Source: Brachionus rotundiformis (taxonomy: Eukaryota; Rotifera; Eurotatoria; Ploima; Brachionidae). Taken from it: a stretch of 64,000 bases of DNA. The notes beneath the pieces were generated by a model. It ran no database searches. It saw only the letters and a program-made list of their open reading frames with translations, and was not told the origin of the DNA. Shown here in pieces: positions 9,645 to 21,554 of the stretch (the first letter of the stretch is position 1; each line of letters starts with the position of its first letter). Both the position numbers and the translations under genes were made by a program. The DNA lies in NCBI GenBank assembly GCA_016802295.1, contig JAESIW010000207.1, positions 2,338,876 through 2,402,875 on the forward strand, written 5' to 3'.

Positions 9645-12600
9645 ATGTTACGCCAAAAAATAGGACTGAATATTTTAAAAAATGTTAGAACCTTAAACAC
9701 GTATGGATCTACATCCCAGATGTATCAGTCCAAAAGGTATGTATCTATTAAAAGCTTCGAATGGCCAAGTGATAAAGTTCGTCAAACATTTATAAATTAT
9801 TTTTGTGAAGAAAATGGACATAAATTCATAAAATCAAGTTCAGTACTTCCAAAAAAAGGTTCTGGCACATACTTTACAAATGCTGGAATGAACCAATTTA
9901 AATCAATAATTTTAGGTGAGATCGATCCAGCTGATATAATCGAAACTGATAAATACTTAGGTGTAGCCAATTCTCAGAAATGTATTCGCATAGGAGGCAA
10001 ACACAATGATTTGGAAGACATTGGTAAGGATAGTTATCATCATACTTTTTTTGAAATGCTTGGTAATTGGTCTTTCGGTTCCTATGACAACGAAAAAGCC
10101 TGCCAACTAGCACTTGATCTGCTTGTAAATAGATACAAATTAAACATTAATGGACTTTATTTTACTTATTTTTCGGGAGATGCCGACCTTGGTCTAGAGC
10201 CTGATATTAAGTCAAAAAATGTCTGGCTCAAATTAGGAATACCAGAGAGACAAATTTTACCATTTAATGCAAAAGCAAATTTTTGGGAAATGGACACAGT
10301 AGGTCCTTGCGGACCATGTACCGAAATACACTATGACAGAATGGTCAATCAGCTGTCCAGGCCGGAACAATTCGCAAAAGCTAGACAACTGGTAAATGCT
10401 GGACAAGAGAGAGTAATTGAATTGTGGAATTTAGTTTTTATGAATTATAACAGAACTGGATCAAAGAATTTTTCCCATTTACCATTTCAAGTAGTTGACA
10501 CTGGCATGGGTCTAGAACGCTTGACCACAGTTCTTAACAACTTACAGAGTAATTATGACACTGATTTGTTCTTACCTTTATTTGAGCTTATTTACTCCAG
10601 AGGCAAAAACATACCTCATTATACTCAGTTAAATGAAAACGATCCGGTTCTGTGCTCATACAGAACACTGAGCGACTATGCCAGATCAATAACTATATCA
10701 ATAAGCGATGGATTAGCTCCTAGTCGAAATGGACTTGGTGGTTTTTTGAAATATTTAATTCTAAAAAGCTTAAAGATTTCCAGAGAAATTTTTAATGTTG
10801 AAAATGAATCTGAATTTATGTCTGATTTGATAGCCACTGTGGTACAATCTTTGAAGATAGCTTACCCTGAATTGGAGTCTCGGGCTGATTTTATTAATCA
10901 GACAGTGGTCAATGCACACCAGAGACATGAGAAAAAAGTAAAAAATTCTTTTCAAATAGCAGAACGGTTTGTTAAAAAAATTGGCAGTCCATCACGACTG
11001 TCTGGTGAACAAATTTGGAAGCTTTTCAAAGGAGATGGATCTGGCGAAGAAATATCCATTGAATTTATTCAGAATTTTTGCCACGGCAAAAACATCGGGC
11101 TTGATATTGAGTCATTTGATAGAATTTTATTATCAGAGAATGAAAAGTCTTTAAGAAATCAAAAAAATTTACGCGATGATAAAAGTAATTTTATTGAATT
11201 GGCAAAAAAATTAGATCACTTGGCAAAAACTGATAATTGGAATAGATATAACTTTATTTTGGATGAAAATACAAATCAAGCTTTGTACAAAGGTAAGTTA
11301 ATAAATAATTTTTATTTTTTTTCAAGACCAAATCTACAAAACTTTGATATTAATTAAGAATCTTTCCAAAATGCTTCACAGACATTTTTTAGAAAATGCA
11401 AAGTCAATATTTTTTAATAAATTCAATAAAAATTAGATAAAAAGTCTAACTTTTGTTTTAATATTAATATAAAGATAATTTATTAAATTATTCTTCTAAT
11501 TTTAGGAAAATGTGAAGCCAAAATTTTGGCTCTAGCAGTTCAAAATTCAAGTGGTAGTTTCGACCTGAAGGACCAAATCGAGCCTGACCAAGACTGTGTA
11601 GCTATTTTAGACCGTACCAATTTTTATCATGAAAGTGGTGGCCAACACTCAGACATTGGAAAGCTGATCATAAATTCAACTAATTATATAGACATTAAAA
11701 AAGTTATCAATCTAAAAGGCTTATCGTTTCATATAGGAAAATCAAACTCTCAAATCAGTATAAATGATGTGGTTGATTGTCAAGTAGATGGCAATATGCG
11801 CTATTTTACCACTCTGAACCACACCGGAGTGCATCTATTGAACCATTCGATAAGAAAACTTTACCAAAGTGAAAACTCAATACTCCAAACTAGCTCATCT
11901 GTTAGGGATAACTGTTTTAAATTGGAATTTAAATTTAATGAAATATTGCCAAAGCCAACAGTAGAAGATATCGAAAAATTACAATCAGAACTAAATAATT
12001 TAATTAAAAAGTCAATACCCGTAACAATAAACGAAAACATGTCTATCGAGGATACAAATGTACAATTTCCGGTCCGAAAATTGAATGATGTTTTATATCC
12101 GAGAAAATTGAGAATGGTCACTGTTGGTATTAGTGGTGAAGATTGCTCGGGTGAGCTATGCTGTGGATCACATGCTGAGAATACATCTAAATTGGACCAG
12201 CTTATTATTACAGGCTTTAATGTAGTCGGAGATTCTTCTTATGAAATTGAGGGATGTACATCAAAATTTGCCAAACAAATAGAACAATCAGATCAACAGG
12301 TGCTGGATTTGCTGGCCGAAATGACCGAGCTTTACTTGAATAAAGATGAGACTCAAATGTCAAATGCACAGATTCATGCTTGTTTAAACGAAATCGCCAG
12401 TCGATCCATTCAGATCGAAGCAATATTCAAAAAAGAACAGACATCTTATTTGACCATGCATAAGGTAAAAGCTGAAGCAGCCAAATACAGGCCTTCGAAA
12501 AATGCTTTGTTCAATAGTTTGAAAAAATTTCTCCTAGACGAGCTTGGTGAAGGCTCTACTCAGTCATTAGACTCGATTTTGATAGCTTCCATTGATCCCA

Positions 12601-12914
12601 AACAAAAGCACAGCTTTAAATTTATTGCTTTTGACTCGGTGCTTCACCATGACCAAATTTTGCTAGCTATCAACAAATTATCAGCTTTTCTACATCCGTA
12701 TCTGATCATATACAACAAATATAGGAATATTTATATTTTTTATTCCAGAGACTCCTTCAAGCAGAGTCCTGATGTGGAAAAGTTTTTCAACATTGAACTG
12801 GATAAGATTGTGACCAAAAATTCAGATGCACAAATTTTAGAACAAGGTGACAATTTTAAGATTATTAAATGTAACTTTATTCAAAAAAATAAATTTAAAT
12901 ATTTTTCATTTTGA
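9645..12914 (+). CDS. AARS2: mitochondrial alanyl-tRNA synthetase
   Basis: Charges tRNA-Ala with alanine in mitochondria. Two exons, 9645-11292 and 11506-12914, join in phase to give about 1018 residues (human AARS2 985). The N terminus is basic and hydroxylated, as expected for a mitochondrial presequence. The class II catalytic domain has the AlaRS signatures FTNAGMNQFK, GGKHNDLEDIG, HHTFFEMLGNWSFG and VGPCGPCTEIH. The editing domain keeps its zinc ligands: H-T-G-V-H near residue 653 and C-C-G-S-H near 768. Two usually conserved elements of the tRNA-recognition region are altered: the NEGRGYVLRR-type helix reads RNGLGGFLKYLIL (near 360), and the YDTYGFP-type motif reads FKGDGSG (near 462). 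The C-terminal region is divergent. Because of the presequence and this divergence I take it as the mitochondrial, not cytosolic, enzyme. Confidence 0.93.
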
Positions 12915-13874
12915 GAATAAATTAAAAAAAAAAAAAAAATTTATTTTTAAATTTTTAATAAAATCTGTGAAGTTTAATTTCATTTTATTAAGATTAAAAG
13001 TTTGAATCGAATTCTGGTCAATTGATTATCCAAAGTCAGAACTTATTTTCTCATTTTAAAATCAGAGTACCATTTTAACCAAATAAAAAAATCTACCTTT
13101 AAAAAAGATTTATTTAAGTAGCAATTAAATTTTCTTAGTACTTGATTTTTAAGTGCTTAGCACTAAAGCTGAATGGTACATTGTCAAATTTTTCCACAGA
13201 GAGCTTATTTAAGGCTTTAGAATCTTTAATTTTAAGCTGATTAAAGCCATTTTATATAGATAATAGAGACTTCTAAATAGAAAAATGTCAGCATATATTT
13301 CAGTTGCGAAAATTCCTAAATTAATGATATTCTCTCATTTATAATCTTTTTTATAAAATTCTGCTATAGATTTTTGTAAATAAAATATTATTTTTAGAAA
13401 ATAATGCGAATAATTAAATTTTTTATTAAGACCTAAATTTAAAAATAAACTTTAATTTTAATCTGATTTAACATATCAATTAATATATTTTCTCAATATT
13501 TAATTTTAGTGTCTCTGGCCTAAATAACTACTAGATTAAATTGGTCACTCGGAACCAGTCCAACCTTTTTGATATAGTGTAAACTGATTGCCATTCCAAT
13601 CTCTCATAATTTTAATAAAAAAATTTTAAAATAATAAAATAATGCTAATGACTAAATTAAAAAAATGTTTAAAATTTATTTTTATATTTGATTAATAAGA
13701 AACCTCTTCAAGTTTGGTTTAAATTAAAAAATATTTTTAATATATAAATAAAAACCTACATAGAATATATCAACTGTAGTTATGACTTGAATTATACAGG
13801 TTTTAGAAAAAGCATATTCGTTCATCTAAATTTTATTAACTTATTAAAAAAATTTTATTTTTAGAATTAAAATA
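12915..13874. other. intergenic, no gene seen
   Basis: AT-rich spacer between the alanyl-tRNA synthetase and the mannosidase gene. It starts with an A-rich run just after the stop codon. I find no exon or structured repeat here. Confidence 0.5.
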
Positions 13875-16800
13875 ATGAGCAAATTGCTAATAATTAACCG
13901 AGTTTTTCGAATAGTTTATCTAAAAAGAAAAAACTGTATTTTGTTTTTAACTCAAAGTTTTTTTTTTGCTTTACTTATAACCAAATTTTTCCATTATAGT
14001 CAAGTAATAAAAAATTGTTTAACAATTATTATTATTATTTTTATTTATTTATTCTTTTAATTTTATTTCTTAATAAAGTATGGTAGTAAAAGTTTAATTA
14101 GACACAAAAAGCTCATTAATAGTCGAACTTATTCCGAACAATGTACCTGGTTTAAAGAAAAAAAAATTTCAGCAGATTTTAATGTAAATTCTAGAAAGAT
14201 TTTATATAAATTTCCTCTATAGAAATTATATTTTTATTAGGTGTCTGAGTTGATAAGTACACTGCCTTTTGACTCAGGTTCATTGGTTCACAAGAGTTAC
14301 GACCCAAACAAATGGACTTCAGATAAAAAATTAAATGTCATCATTGTGCCCCATTCGCACAATGATCCGGGATGGTTGATGACTTTTGAGCAGTATTTTC
14401 ACAACTTGACCAATGGTATACTAGACACTGTAGTGAACTCGCTAAGCGAAAAACCAACTAGAAGGTTCATATGGGCCGAAATAAGCTATTTGTCGCTTTG
14501 GTGGTCAAGAGCCAGTGAAGAAATGAGGATGAAGATGAAAAGATTGATCACAGAGACCAAACAATTGGAAATAGTGACAGGTGGATGGGTAATGACAGAT
14601 GAGGCAAACTCTCACTATTATGCCATCATCGAACAGTTGGTCGAGGGTCATGAATGGCTCAGAAACAACATAGGCCCATTGGTCAGGCCCACTTACGGCT
14701 GGTCAATAGACCCTTTCGGGTACTCACCTACAATGGCCTATTTGCTTAAACAGATGGGTTTTGACAGCATGCTCATACAGCGGGTTCATTACCACTTGAA
14801 AAAATACATGGCACAAAATGAAAGATTTGAGTTTATATGGAAACAGAGTTGGTCTAGTGTTAATAGCAAGGACACATCTATTTTATGTCACGTGATGCCC
14901 TATGGTCATTATGATGTCAGCTCGACTTGCGGTCCTGATTCTTATATTTGCTGTCAGTTTGATTTCATGAGACTACCCAGAGGTATAAAGTGTCCTGGTC
15001 CTCAGCCGAGACTGGTAACCAAATCAAATGTTCATCAACAAGCTGAATTACTAATTGACCAGTACAGAAAAAAAAGCCAACTTTATGGCAACAAAGATAA
15101 TCATAATGTAGTCTTTGTGCCTCTTGGCGACGATTTCACATACTCAAAGCTTATCCATGCTAAAATTCAGTTCGAGAATTATGAAAAAATAATTGAGTAT
15201 GTAAATTCAAAGGAAGAGTTCAAAGCCCATTTAAGATTTGGTACTCTAAGAGAATATTTTGAAATATTAATGGAAAATAATAAAAAATTTAATATAAATA
15301 TGCCCAGCTTTAAAGGTGATTTTTTTACCTATGCTGATTCGTTAAGCAATTATTGGAGTGGTTACTTTACCTCTAGGCCATTCTATAAGAAGTTAGATAG
15401 ACTTGTTGAGTGCTATTTGAGATCAGCTGAAATTTTGTTCTCTTTAAATAATTTATTAGATGATAATTATAGTAAAAAAAGTAGTCAATTATTTAAAAAG
15501 TTAATTGTTGCTAGACAAAACTTGGGTATTTTTCAACATCATGATGGTATTACTGGAACTTCCAGAAAACATGTTGTTTTGGACTATGCCAACAAGTAAG
15601 TTACTCAAGTTATTTATCATAATTATTTTAATTAAAAAATTTAGTTTTTGACATATTAATTTAATTAAATATACTAAAAATAACTTAAATTTTGTCAAAT
15701 ATCTTTCTTAATTAATTAATAAAAGTGGCAAGATTTTAATTTCATTAAAAGATTTTTTTATCTTAATTTAAATTTTTCAAAATAAAGACCTTTTTTTGTT
15801 TTTCAATAATAATTGTATTTTTTCAAAATTTTTATAAATATGTAAAATTATATTATCTTTTTAAAGACTTTATTTGGCTTTGCAAAATACCAAACAAGTA
15901 ATTGAATATTCTGCCAGTAAGTTAATGAGCCAATCTGACACAAATGAAGCAATTTTTAATATTGATGATGTTCAATTATCTAATCCGAATGATTTGACAA
16001 CTGTCTCTGAACATATAATCAAGTTGTCTAAAGAAAATCCAAAACAAAAGATAGTTTTGTTCAATTCAAATGCGAACAGAAGAGTTGAAGTGATTAGTTT
16101 GAGGATAAATGAGCCTAATGTTGAGATATTGGCAAGCGATGGTACCAAAGTGAAAAATATTCAGCTAAATTTAGTATGGCCAAACACAGATGGTGTACGA
16201 TTGAATGACATAAGTGCCAATAAACTGCCAACACCAGACGAACTATCTTTCAGTTTAGATTTTGATCGTTCAGTTTTTGAATTGTTATTCATGGTTGATG
16301 TTGATCCTTTGTCAATGACTTCATTTACAATTGTAAAACGAGCCGATTCAGAACCAGTGGTAGACAATTTTCCCAAGGTGACATTTTATTCCAAAAATGG
16401 TCAAAATTTTCAAACTCAAAAAGAATTAATTAAAAATTTGAATGTTAAAATTGATTTTGAAGAAATTAATTCTAAAACTGAAGAGATAAAAATTCATGCT
16501 GGCCTAAACAGTGAGGCTATTTTCTCTTCCAAGACAGGTCTTTTGAAAAAAATAACAACCTATAACTACAAAATTAAATCAGAAATTAAACTAAAAAAGT
16601 TTAGTTCTAGTAATGGAGGCGCTTATCTGTTTTTACCTGATGGACCTGGGTTTGAAATTGCTTCGAATGGACTGCAATGGATCAGAGTGGAGCAAGATGG
16701 CCTATTGCGCAATAGAGTGTGTGTAAATATGACCATTGTTTTGCATTGTGTTGAATTTTATCCAGAGTTGAGCGATTTCAAGGAACTTAAGATACCTTTT

Positions 16801-17661
16801 TTTAATATTTGGAATGTGGTTGATCTAAGAAAAACTCATAACTACGAGTTGGCAATGGATATTCAGACAGATATTCAAAACAAAGATGAAATATACACCG
16901 ATTTAAATGGATTTCAGTTTACCAAGCGAAAAAGATATGATAAGCTGACTTTACAGGGAAATGTTTATCCAATGCCGAGTGGGGCTTTTATCCAAGACTC
17001 AAATTTTAGACTTAACTTGATTTCAGCTCAGCCCCTGGGAGTCGGAACTCTAAGTTCAGGCACAATTCAAGTATTTTTAGACCGTAAATTAGACCAAGAT
17101 GATAACAGAGGCATGGAACAAGCCATGAATGACAATGTGGTTGTTTCGAACAGGTTTTCGGTATTTTATGAAAAAATAAACACTCTTTCAAGCTCAGCTT
17201 TGGATCATCCTTCGGTTGTGTTTAGTATAATGTCTCATGATTTGTTGAACCCTGTCATAAAACTAATTAGCTCAACAGATTCAATTAGAGAAAAAAGAAA
17301 TTTTGTTAGTCAGAGTGTTCCCTGTGATTTGAGACTGGTAAATTTGAGGACTATGGAAAGTAGTGGACAAGAGCCTAAAAAAAATGAGGCTGGATTGATT
17401 TTGCACCGAGTTCTATTTGAGGATTGTTCCACTGGAAGTTCCATTGAATTGAGCAATTATTTTCAAAGAATGTGTGATAAATCTAATCAAATAAGATTCA
17501 GAGATTTGCTTAATGACTTTAAGTCAGATAATTCTCGACTTTTGTCAACTTATCTGTCTCTAAATAAAAAAATAGATCAGGATGAATATGTATCAATGGA
17601 CGATGCCATTTTAGATTATATCGAGCCAATGCAGATAGAAGCGTTTATGCTGTATCTTTGA
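13875..17661 (+). CDS. Golgi alpha-mannosidase II (GH38)
   Basis: Trims two mannoses from GlcNAcMan5GlcNAc2 N-glycans in the Golgi. Main exons are 14241-15595 and 15867-17661, joined in phase through a split Lys codon. A first exon 13875-14003 encodes 43 residues that look like a type II anchor (short basic cytosolic end, then a hydrophobic stretch) and joins in phase 0. The total is about 1092 residues (Drosophila GMII about 1108). GH38 signatures are intact: PHSHNDPGW (zinc His/Asp, near 81), FIWAEISY, TGGWVM, DEANSH, WSIDPFGYSPT (with the nucleophile Asp), CGPD followed by CCQFDF, and HHDGITGT (zinc His). CCQFDF and the CGPD loop point to mannosidase II rather than the lysosomal enzyme. 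The anchor runs almost directly into the catalytic domain, so the usual stem is very short or a small stem exon between 14004 and 14240 was missed. Confidence 0.9.
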
Positions 17662-17891
17662 TTATAGATATTTTTCATTTTATTTTTTTAGAAGTAATAA
17701 TATTAATTTTTTTTTAAAAATATTTTAAAAAAGTTTAAGATTTAATCCGATTAAAGAATAGAGTTTTACAATATTACTTGTTTTTAAGATTAATGATCAA
17801 ATTATTTAATAAATGATCTCAAAACTTTTTCTATAAATCAAAAAATTTTACTAATAAAAAATAAAAATAATCAATTTGACCAAAATTTACA
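17662..17891. other. intergenic spacer
   Basis: AT-rich 3' flank of the mannosidase gene. It ends at the left target-site duplication of the foldback element. Confidence 0.5.
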
Positions 17892-17900
17892 TTAATTTGA

Positions 17901-18232
17901 GGCAAAATGTTATTTTTTGTACATTTTTATATTTTTACATTTTTACATTTTTGAGAGAAGAAAAAAAAATCTCAAAATCAAAAAATCTAAAAAAATTTTC
18001 ATTCAAGAAAAGTAATAATAAAATCGCAATTAATTAAAAGGAGTTTTAGAAAAATTTAATTGTAAAAACCAAGGATAATTTTTTGAAAATCCCTTTTAAT
18101 TAATTGCGAATTTATTATTACTTTTCTTGAATGAAAATTTTTTTAGATTTTTTGATTTTGAGATTTTTTTTTCTTCTCTCAAAAATGTAAAAATGTAAAA
18201 ATATAAAAATGTACAAAAAATAACATTTTGCC
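17901..18232. mobile_element. foldback MITE with 142-bp terminal inverted repeats and 9-bp target duplication
   Basis: The left arm 17901-18042 and the right arm 18091-18232 are reverse complements with about one mismatch, separated by a loop of about 48 bp that is itself partly complementary. The ends begin GGCAAAATGTTATTTTTTGT. The nonamer TTAATTTGA occurs immediately outside both ends (17892-17900 and 18233-18241), a perfect target-site duplication. There is no coding capacity. A 9-bp duplication with long inverted repeats is typical of non-autonomous Mutator-like elements; assignment to that superfamily is inference. Near-identity of the arms suggests a fairly recent insertion or conversion between arms. 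Confidence 0.88.
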
Positions 18233-18241
18233 TTAATTTGA

Positions 18242-19170
18242 TATGGACTGATGTAAAATGTTACATAAAGTGAGATTTAAGCATTTGAAACTATCTAGTC
18301 TCATTCAAACTATTTTATTTTCAAAAAATTTATTAATAAAAGATATATCATTAATTCAAATTTCATTTATTTACTCTAATTACAATACATTTTTAAAAGA
18401 AAAATCGGAAACCTTTTAAATTTTCTTTAAATCTTATTTCTATTTTCTCTTTCTTTTTTTCACATGTACCATGGAAGCCTGGACGTGATCCCAAATTATT
18501 ATACTAAATAAATATATAAACAATTAGAATAAACTAATAAAATAAAGGTTTAATAAACACCTAATTTCTTTATGCAATAACTAATTATATTATCAGAAAA
18601 TACGTGAGCAAATTTCTGATTAATTTTTTTTAAATATTGACATCATTCTAAAAATTTATTTATCAATTTTAATCACAAATTTTTTGATTATAATAAATTG
18701 GTTAACGCAAGTCTTTTTATAAAAAAACACTTTTGAAATTATTATCTATATCTATTGTTTATTTGTTATGATAGCTTTGATCATTTTTCAAAAAATAAAT
18801 AAATAAATCAAAATTGATAAAAAAAATTAATTTAAATTTTAATAAAATTAAAATAAACTAGTTTAAAGATTTTATTTTTTGATTATAAAAATATATTAAC
18901 TTGAATGTGAAAATAATTTTGACAAAATTTGTTAATACTTGGTCTTTTGGAAACATAGTCAAAAGACCGTAATGTTTAATTATCAAATTAATATAGAAAA
19001 ATATGAAGATATTGTGAGAACTATACAAAATTTGCGTCTTGTTTTGATTTTAACAAAAATCCGATTTTTTTTAAAATAAAGCTCATAATTATATTAAAAA
19101 TTGAGTCAAATTAAAATAATCCAAATTATCCTATGACTGTTATTGGTTTTAAAAAAAAAAAACAAAAAAA
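18242..19170. other. intergenic, no gene seen
   Basis: AT-rich DNA with many short A and T runs. I see no supported exon, and no repeat beyond short local ones. Confidence 0.5.
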
Positions 19171-19226
19171 GGACTCGATCCTTCTTTATTGACAATAACA
19201 CACCTAATCACATCATAGCCGAGTCT
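19171..19226 (-). pseudogene. possible tRNA-derived fragment
   Basis: The minus strand starts GACTCGGC and ends GATCGAGTCC, so the ends form a 6-bp acceptor-like stem. GGATCGAGTCC resembles the tRNA B box, and a loop TTGTCAA (anticodon-like GTC) sits between. At 56 nt it is too short for a normal nuclear tRNA and the anticodon stem is poor. A T-rich run follows, as after polymerase III genes. It could be a tRNA pseudogene, the head of a SINE, or a transferred mitochondrial tRNA-Asp. Weak evidence. Confidence 0.25.
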
Positions 19227-19329
19227 TAAAAAAAATTAGATTAAGACAAATTTAAAAATAGATAATGTTAGTAATGAGCCATATTAATATATTTTATCTA
19301 TTTAGCTATTAATCTAGCATTAGATAACC

Positions 19330-19766
19330 TTAAAGATAAGTAAAGTTTCGTTTCATTTGATCCTTATCAATGGTAAATGAGGCGACTGAGTTAAGGTAAC
19401 TTGGTCTCGTGTGACTAGTATTGAGACATGTCTGTTTAAAGCTTTGGTAACGAACTGACGAGTATACACTCGGCAGTTCAATGAACTTATCCAAGTCTTT
19501 TAAATCGATCCTAGTCGAATCGTTTAGGACAACATTAGGTCTGTGACGATTAGTTTTTCTAGGGACGGTCATAGAGTAAATACTTGTGTCCGAATTCTGG
19601 CAAAAAATATTCACTTAAAGATAGTTTTTTTACCAAGAGATATCTTTCATATACTTACAACTATTTCAACTTCTGGCTCTTTGGTTCGTTTGGTTCGCTT
19701 AGGTGTTTTTATAACATTTACAACGCTTCTTTGACCTTTGGTGACAAATTTAGTTAATTGTTTTAA
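19330..19766 (-). CDS. doubtful small orphan gene or gene fragment
   Basis: Two possible exons on the minus strand, 19766-19659 and 19596-19330, join in phase 0 across a GT..AG intron of 62 bp. Exon 1 encodes a basic stretch (IKTPKRTKRTKEPEVEIV). Exon 2 encodes a Ser/Thr/Asn-rich sequence ending with a stop at 19330. The region is clearly less AT-rich than its surroundings, which is the main reason to list it. No ATG is found in exon 1, so the start is missing or lies upstream. I recognise no family. It may be a real small gene, or a decayed gene or transposon piece. Confidence 0.3.
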
Positions 19767-20214
19767 TTACTGTTCAGTTTTCTCGCTTGAGGATTTAGAT
19801 AATAGATAGATAAAAAATCTTAATTTCAACACATTTTATTTAATTTAAAATTTTCACAAAATTACACCAGGAAAGATTAAAAGACAAAAAATTTGTGCGC
19901 TTTTGCAGCTAAAAAACATGGCATTAACTAGACTATCATGTGCTTATTTGTTCACTAATTCATTTGATGGCTGCAGTCGAACCAATTTACGATATGATAC
20001 TATTTTAAATGACAAATATTATATAATTATGCTCATAAATGGGACAACAACATTCATGCCAACTAAACAAAATCCTTTTCGGGCTAATAGTTTAAAGCTA
20101 ACATGCAAGAATTAGCGCAATTAAACATACAAAAAAAGCAAATTTTGGTTTGGTAACATGGCAACATATATTTCATGTATTAAATAAAATTTTATCCTAT
20201 CTATTCTTTTTGTT

Positions 20215-20375
20215 TTCTAAAAGTTAAAAATTGGCTATGTAAATGCAACATGGTACAACATGGATGGTTGCATTTTAACAGTATTTTGATAGAACTCCGC
20301 AAATTTCACAGTAATTAAATGTTCTTTAGCCTGGTACACAATTGACGCAACCACCAATGTTGCACCAGTTTTTAG
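20215..20375. repeat. dispersed repeat copy with internal inverted symmetry
   Basis: The segment AAAAGTTAAAAATTGGCTAT, followed by TGTAAATGCAACATGG and GGATGGTTGCATTTTAAC, has a clearly similar copy on the minus strand at about 47100-47190, inside a dynein intron. Part of the motif recurs inverted at 20335-20375 (GCAACCACCAATGTTGCACC). No coding capacity. Probably a degraded non-autonomous element. Confidence 0.5.
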
Positions 20376-20454
20376 ACTAATTTTTTTTAATTTAAAACCA
20401 GTCTAATTAAAAATTTTTATCAAAATTGTAGATTAATTTTTAAGTAGTGAAGTA

Positions 20455-20864
20455 TAGTGACACAATCAGGCTATATTTAGAGGGAGATAACAAAATTTAT
20501 GCTGTTAATTGTAGTCAAACCGAAAGACTTGATGCTAGTGGAGATACAAATTGATATCTTTGTGGTCATCAATTTACAACACTACCACTATCTTGATTGG
20601 AAAAGTTTATGGGACAAGGGATAAACTCAAAGAGATTTATAGTTCCCTTGGTAGAAAAGAAGCAGTGAAGCACATGAAAAATACCAAACTTAAACAAATA
20701 ATATTAATGGAAAAAAGGAAATGGATGCATTTGTATAAAAAAACGGGTCTGTTGAAACATTACCATGTACCTAAACGAAACTAAAAAAGTAGTTGAATGA
20801 CAGAGCGTTTGCCAAAAATAAAGACCAAAGTTATAGTAATATTTAAAGTCTGATTATGTCACTA
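20455..20864. mobile_element. candidate short DNA transposon with 19-bp terminal inverted repeats
   Basis: The left end TAGTGACACAATCAGGCT and the reverse complement of the right end, TAGTGACATAATCAGACT, match except at two positions, and TA flanks both ends. That is the pattern of Tc1/mariner-type non-autonomous elements with a TA duplication. The 410-bp interior has a 77-codon Lys-rich open frame at 20551-20784 that I do not recognise. The evidence is the inverted repeat alone. Confidence 0.45.
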
Positions 20865-21554
20865 TACTACAGTTTGGTCAGCAAATTGGTTAAATTTTAA
20901 ATTTTTGTCTCATAAAATGCTTAAAATTGAACTTTAAATATAAATCTATAAATTAGGCTTTTCTGCTAAAATGTTTCCTTTATCCCATGAAATTAATGAA
21001 AAAATAGTCTTATCCAAGGAGTCTTTTCGTAAGTCGTCTAATGGTCAACTTATTTATATTTTATTTTATTATTTTTTGTTATCTATAGTGAGACTAAATT
21101 TAAACTAAAAATTGATTTGCATACTTTTAAGCAAATCAAACAAAAATTTTCAATCAAAAAATCAATACAAAATAAAACAATTTTCAAACCAAATAAGACA
21201 ACTAATTTAAATAAATTACCCGAAGTGTCTTTAGAAATATTTGCTCCTTTAATAAAAATAAATTTAATTATCTATTTTAAATTTAATAAACACCGGAACA
21301 CATATTGAGTTAAGACATCTAAATTAAAATACCTACTTAACTAATTACATGTATTTATATCTAGAACAACATGTGACGACGGACCAAGCCGTTTACGCTG
21401 CCATATCAATTCAATTGGTATATTTACACTATCTGATTATTCAAAAATAATAAACAATAATTTTTAAGATGCAAAGGTAAATAGGAACAAAAAAAAACAT
21501 CAAGCGAGAAAGGGATTTTGTTTGAAAGCAAAGTAAAAAATAATTTAAATTCAA

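Noticed and set aside
14004..14060. Continuation of the open frame after the mannosidase anchor exon
   Set aside because: It is an Ile-rich low-complexity run ending in a stop. The GT at 14004 and in-phase acceptor at 14240 explain the region better as intron.
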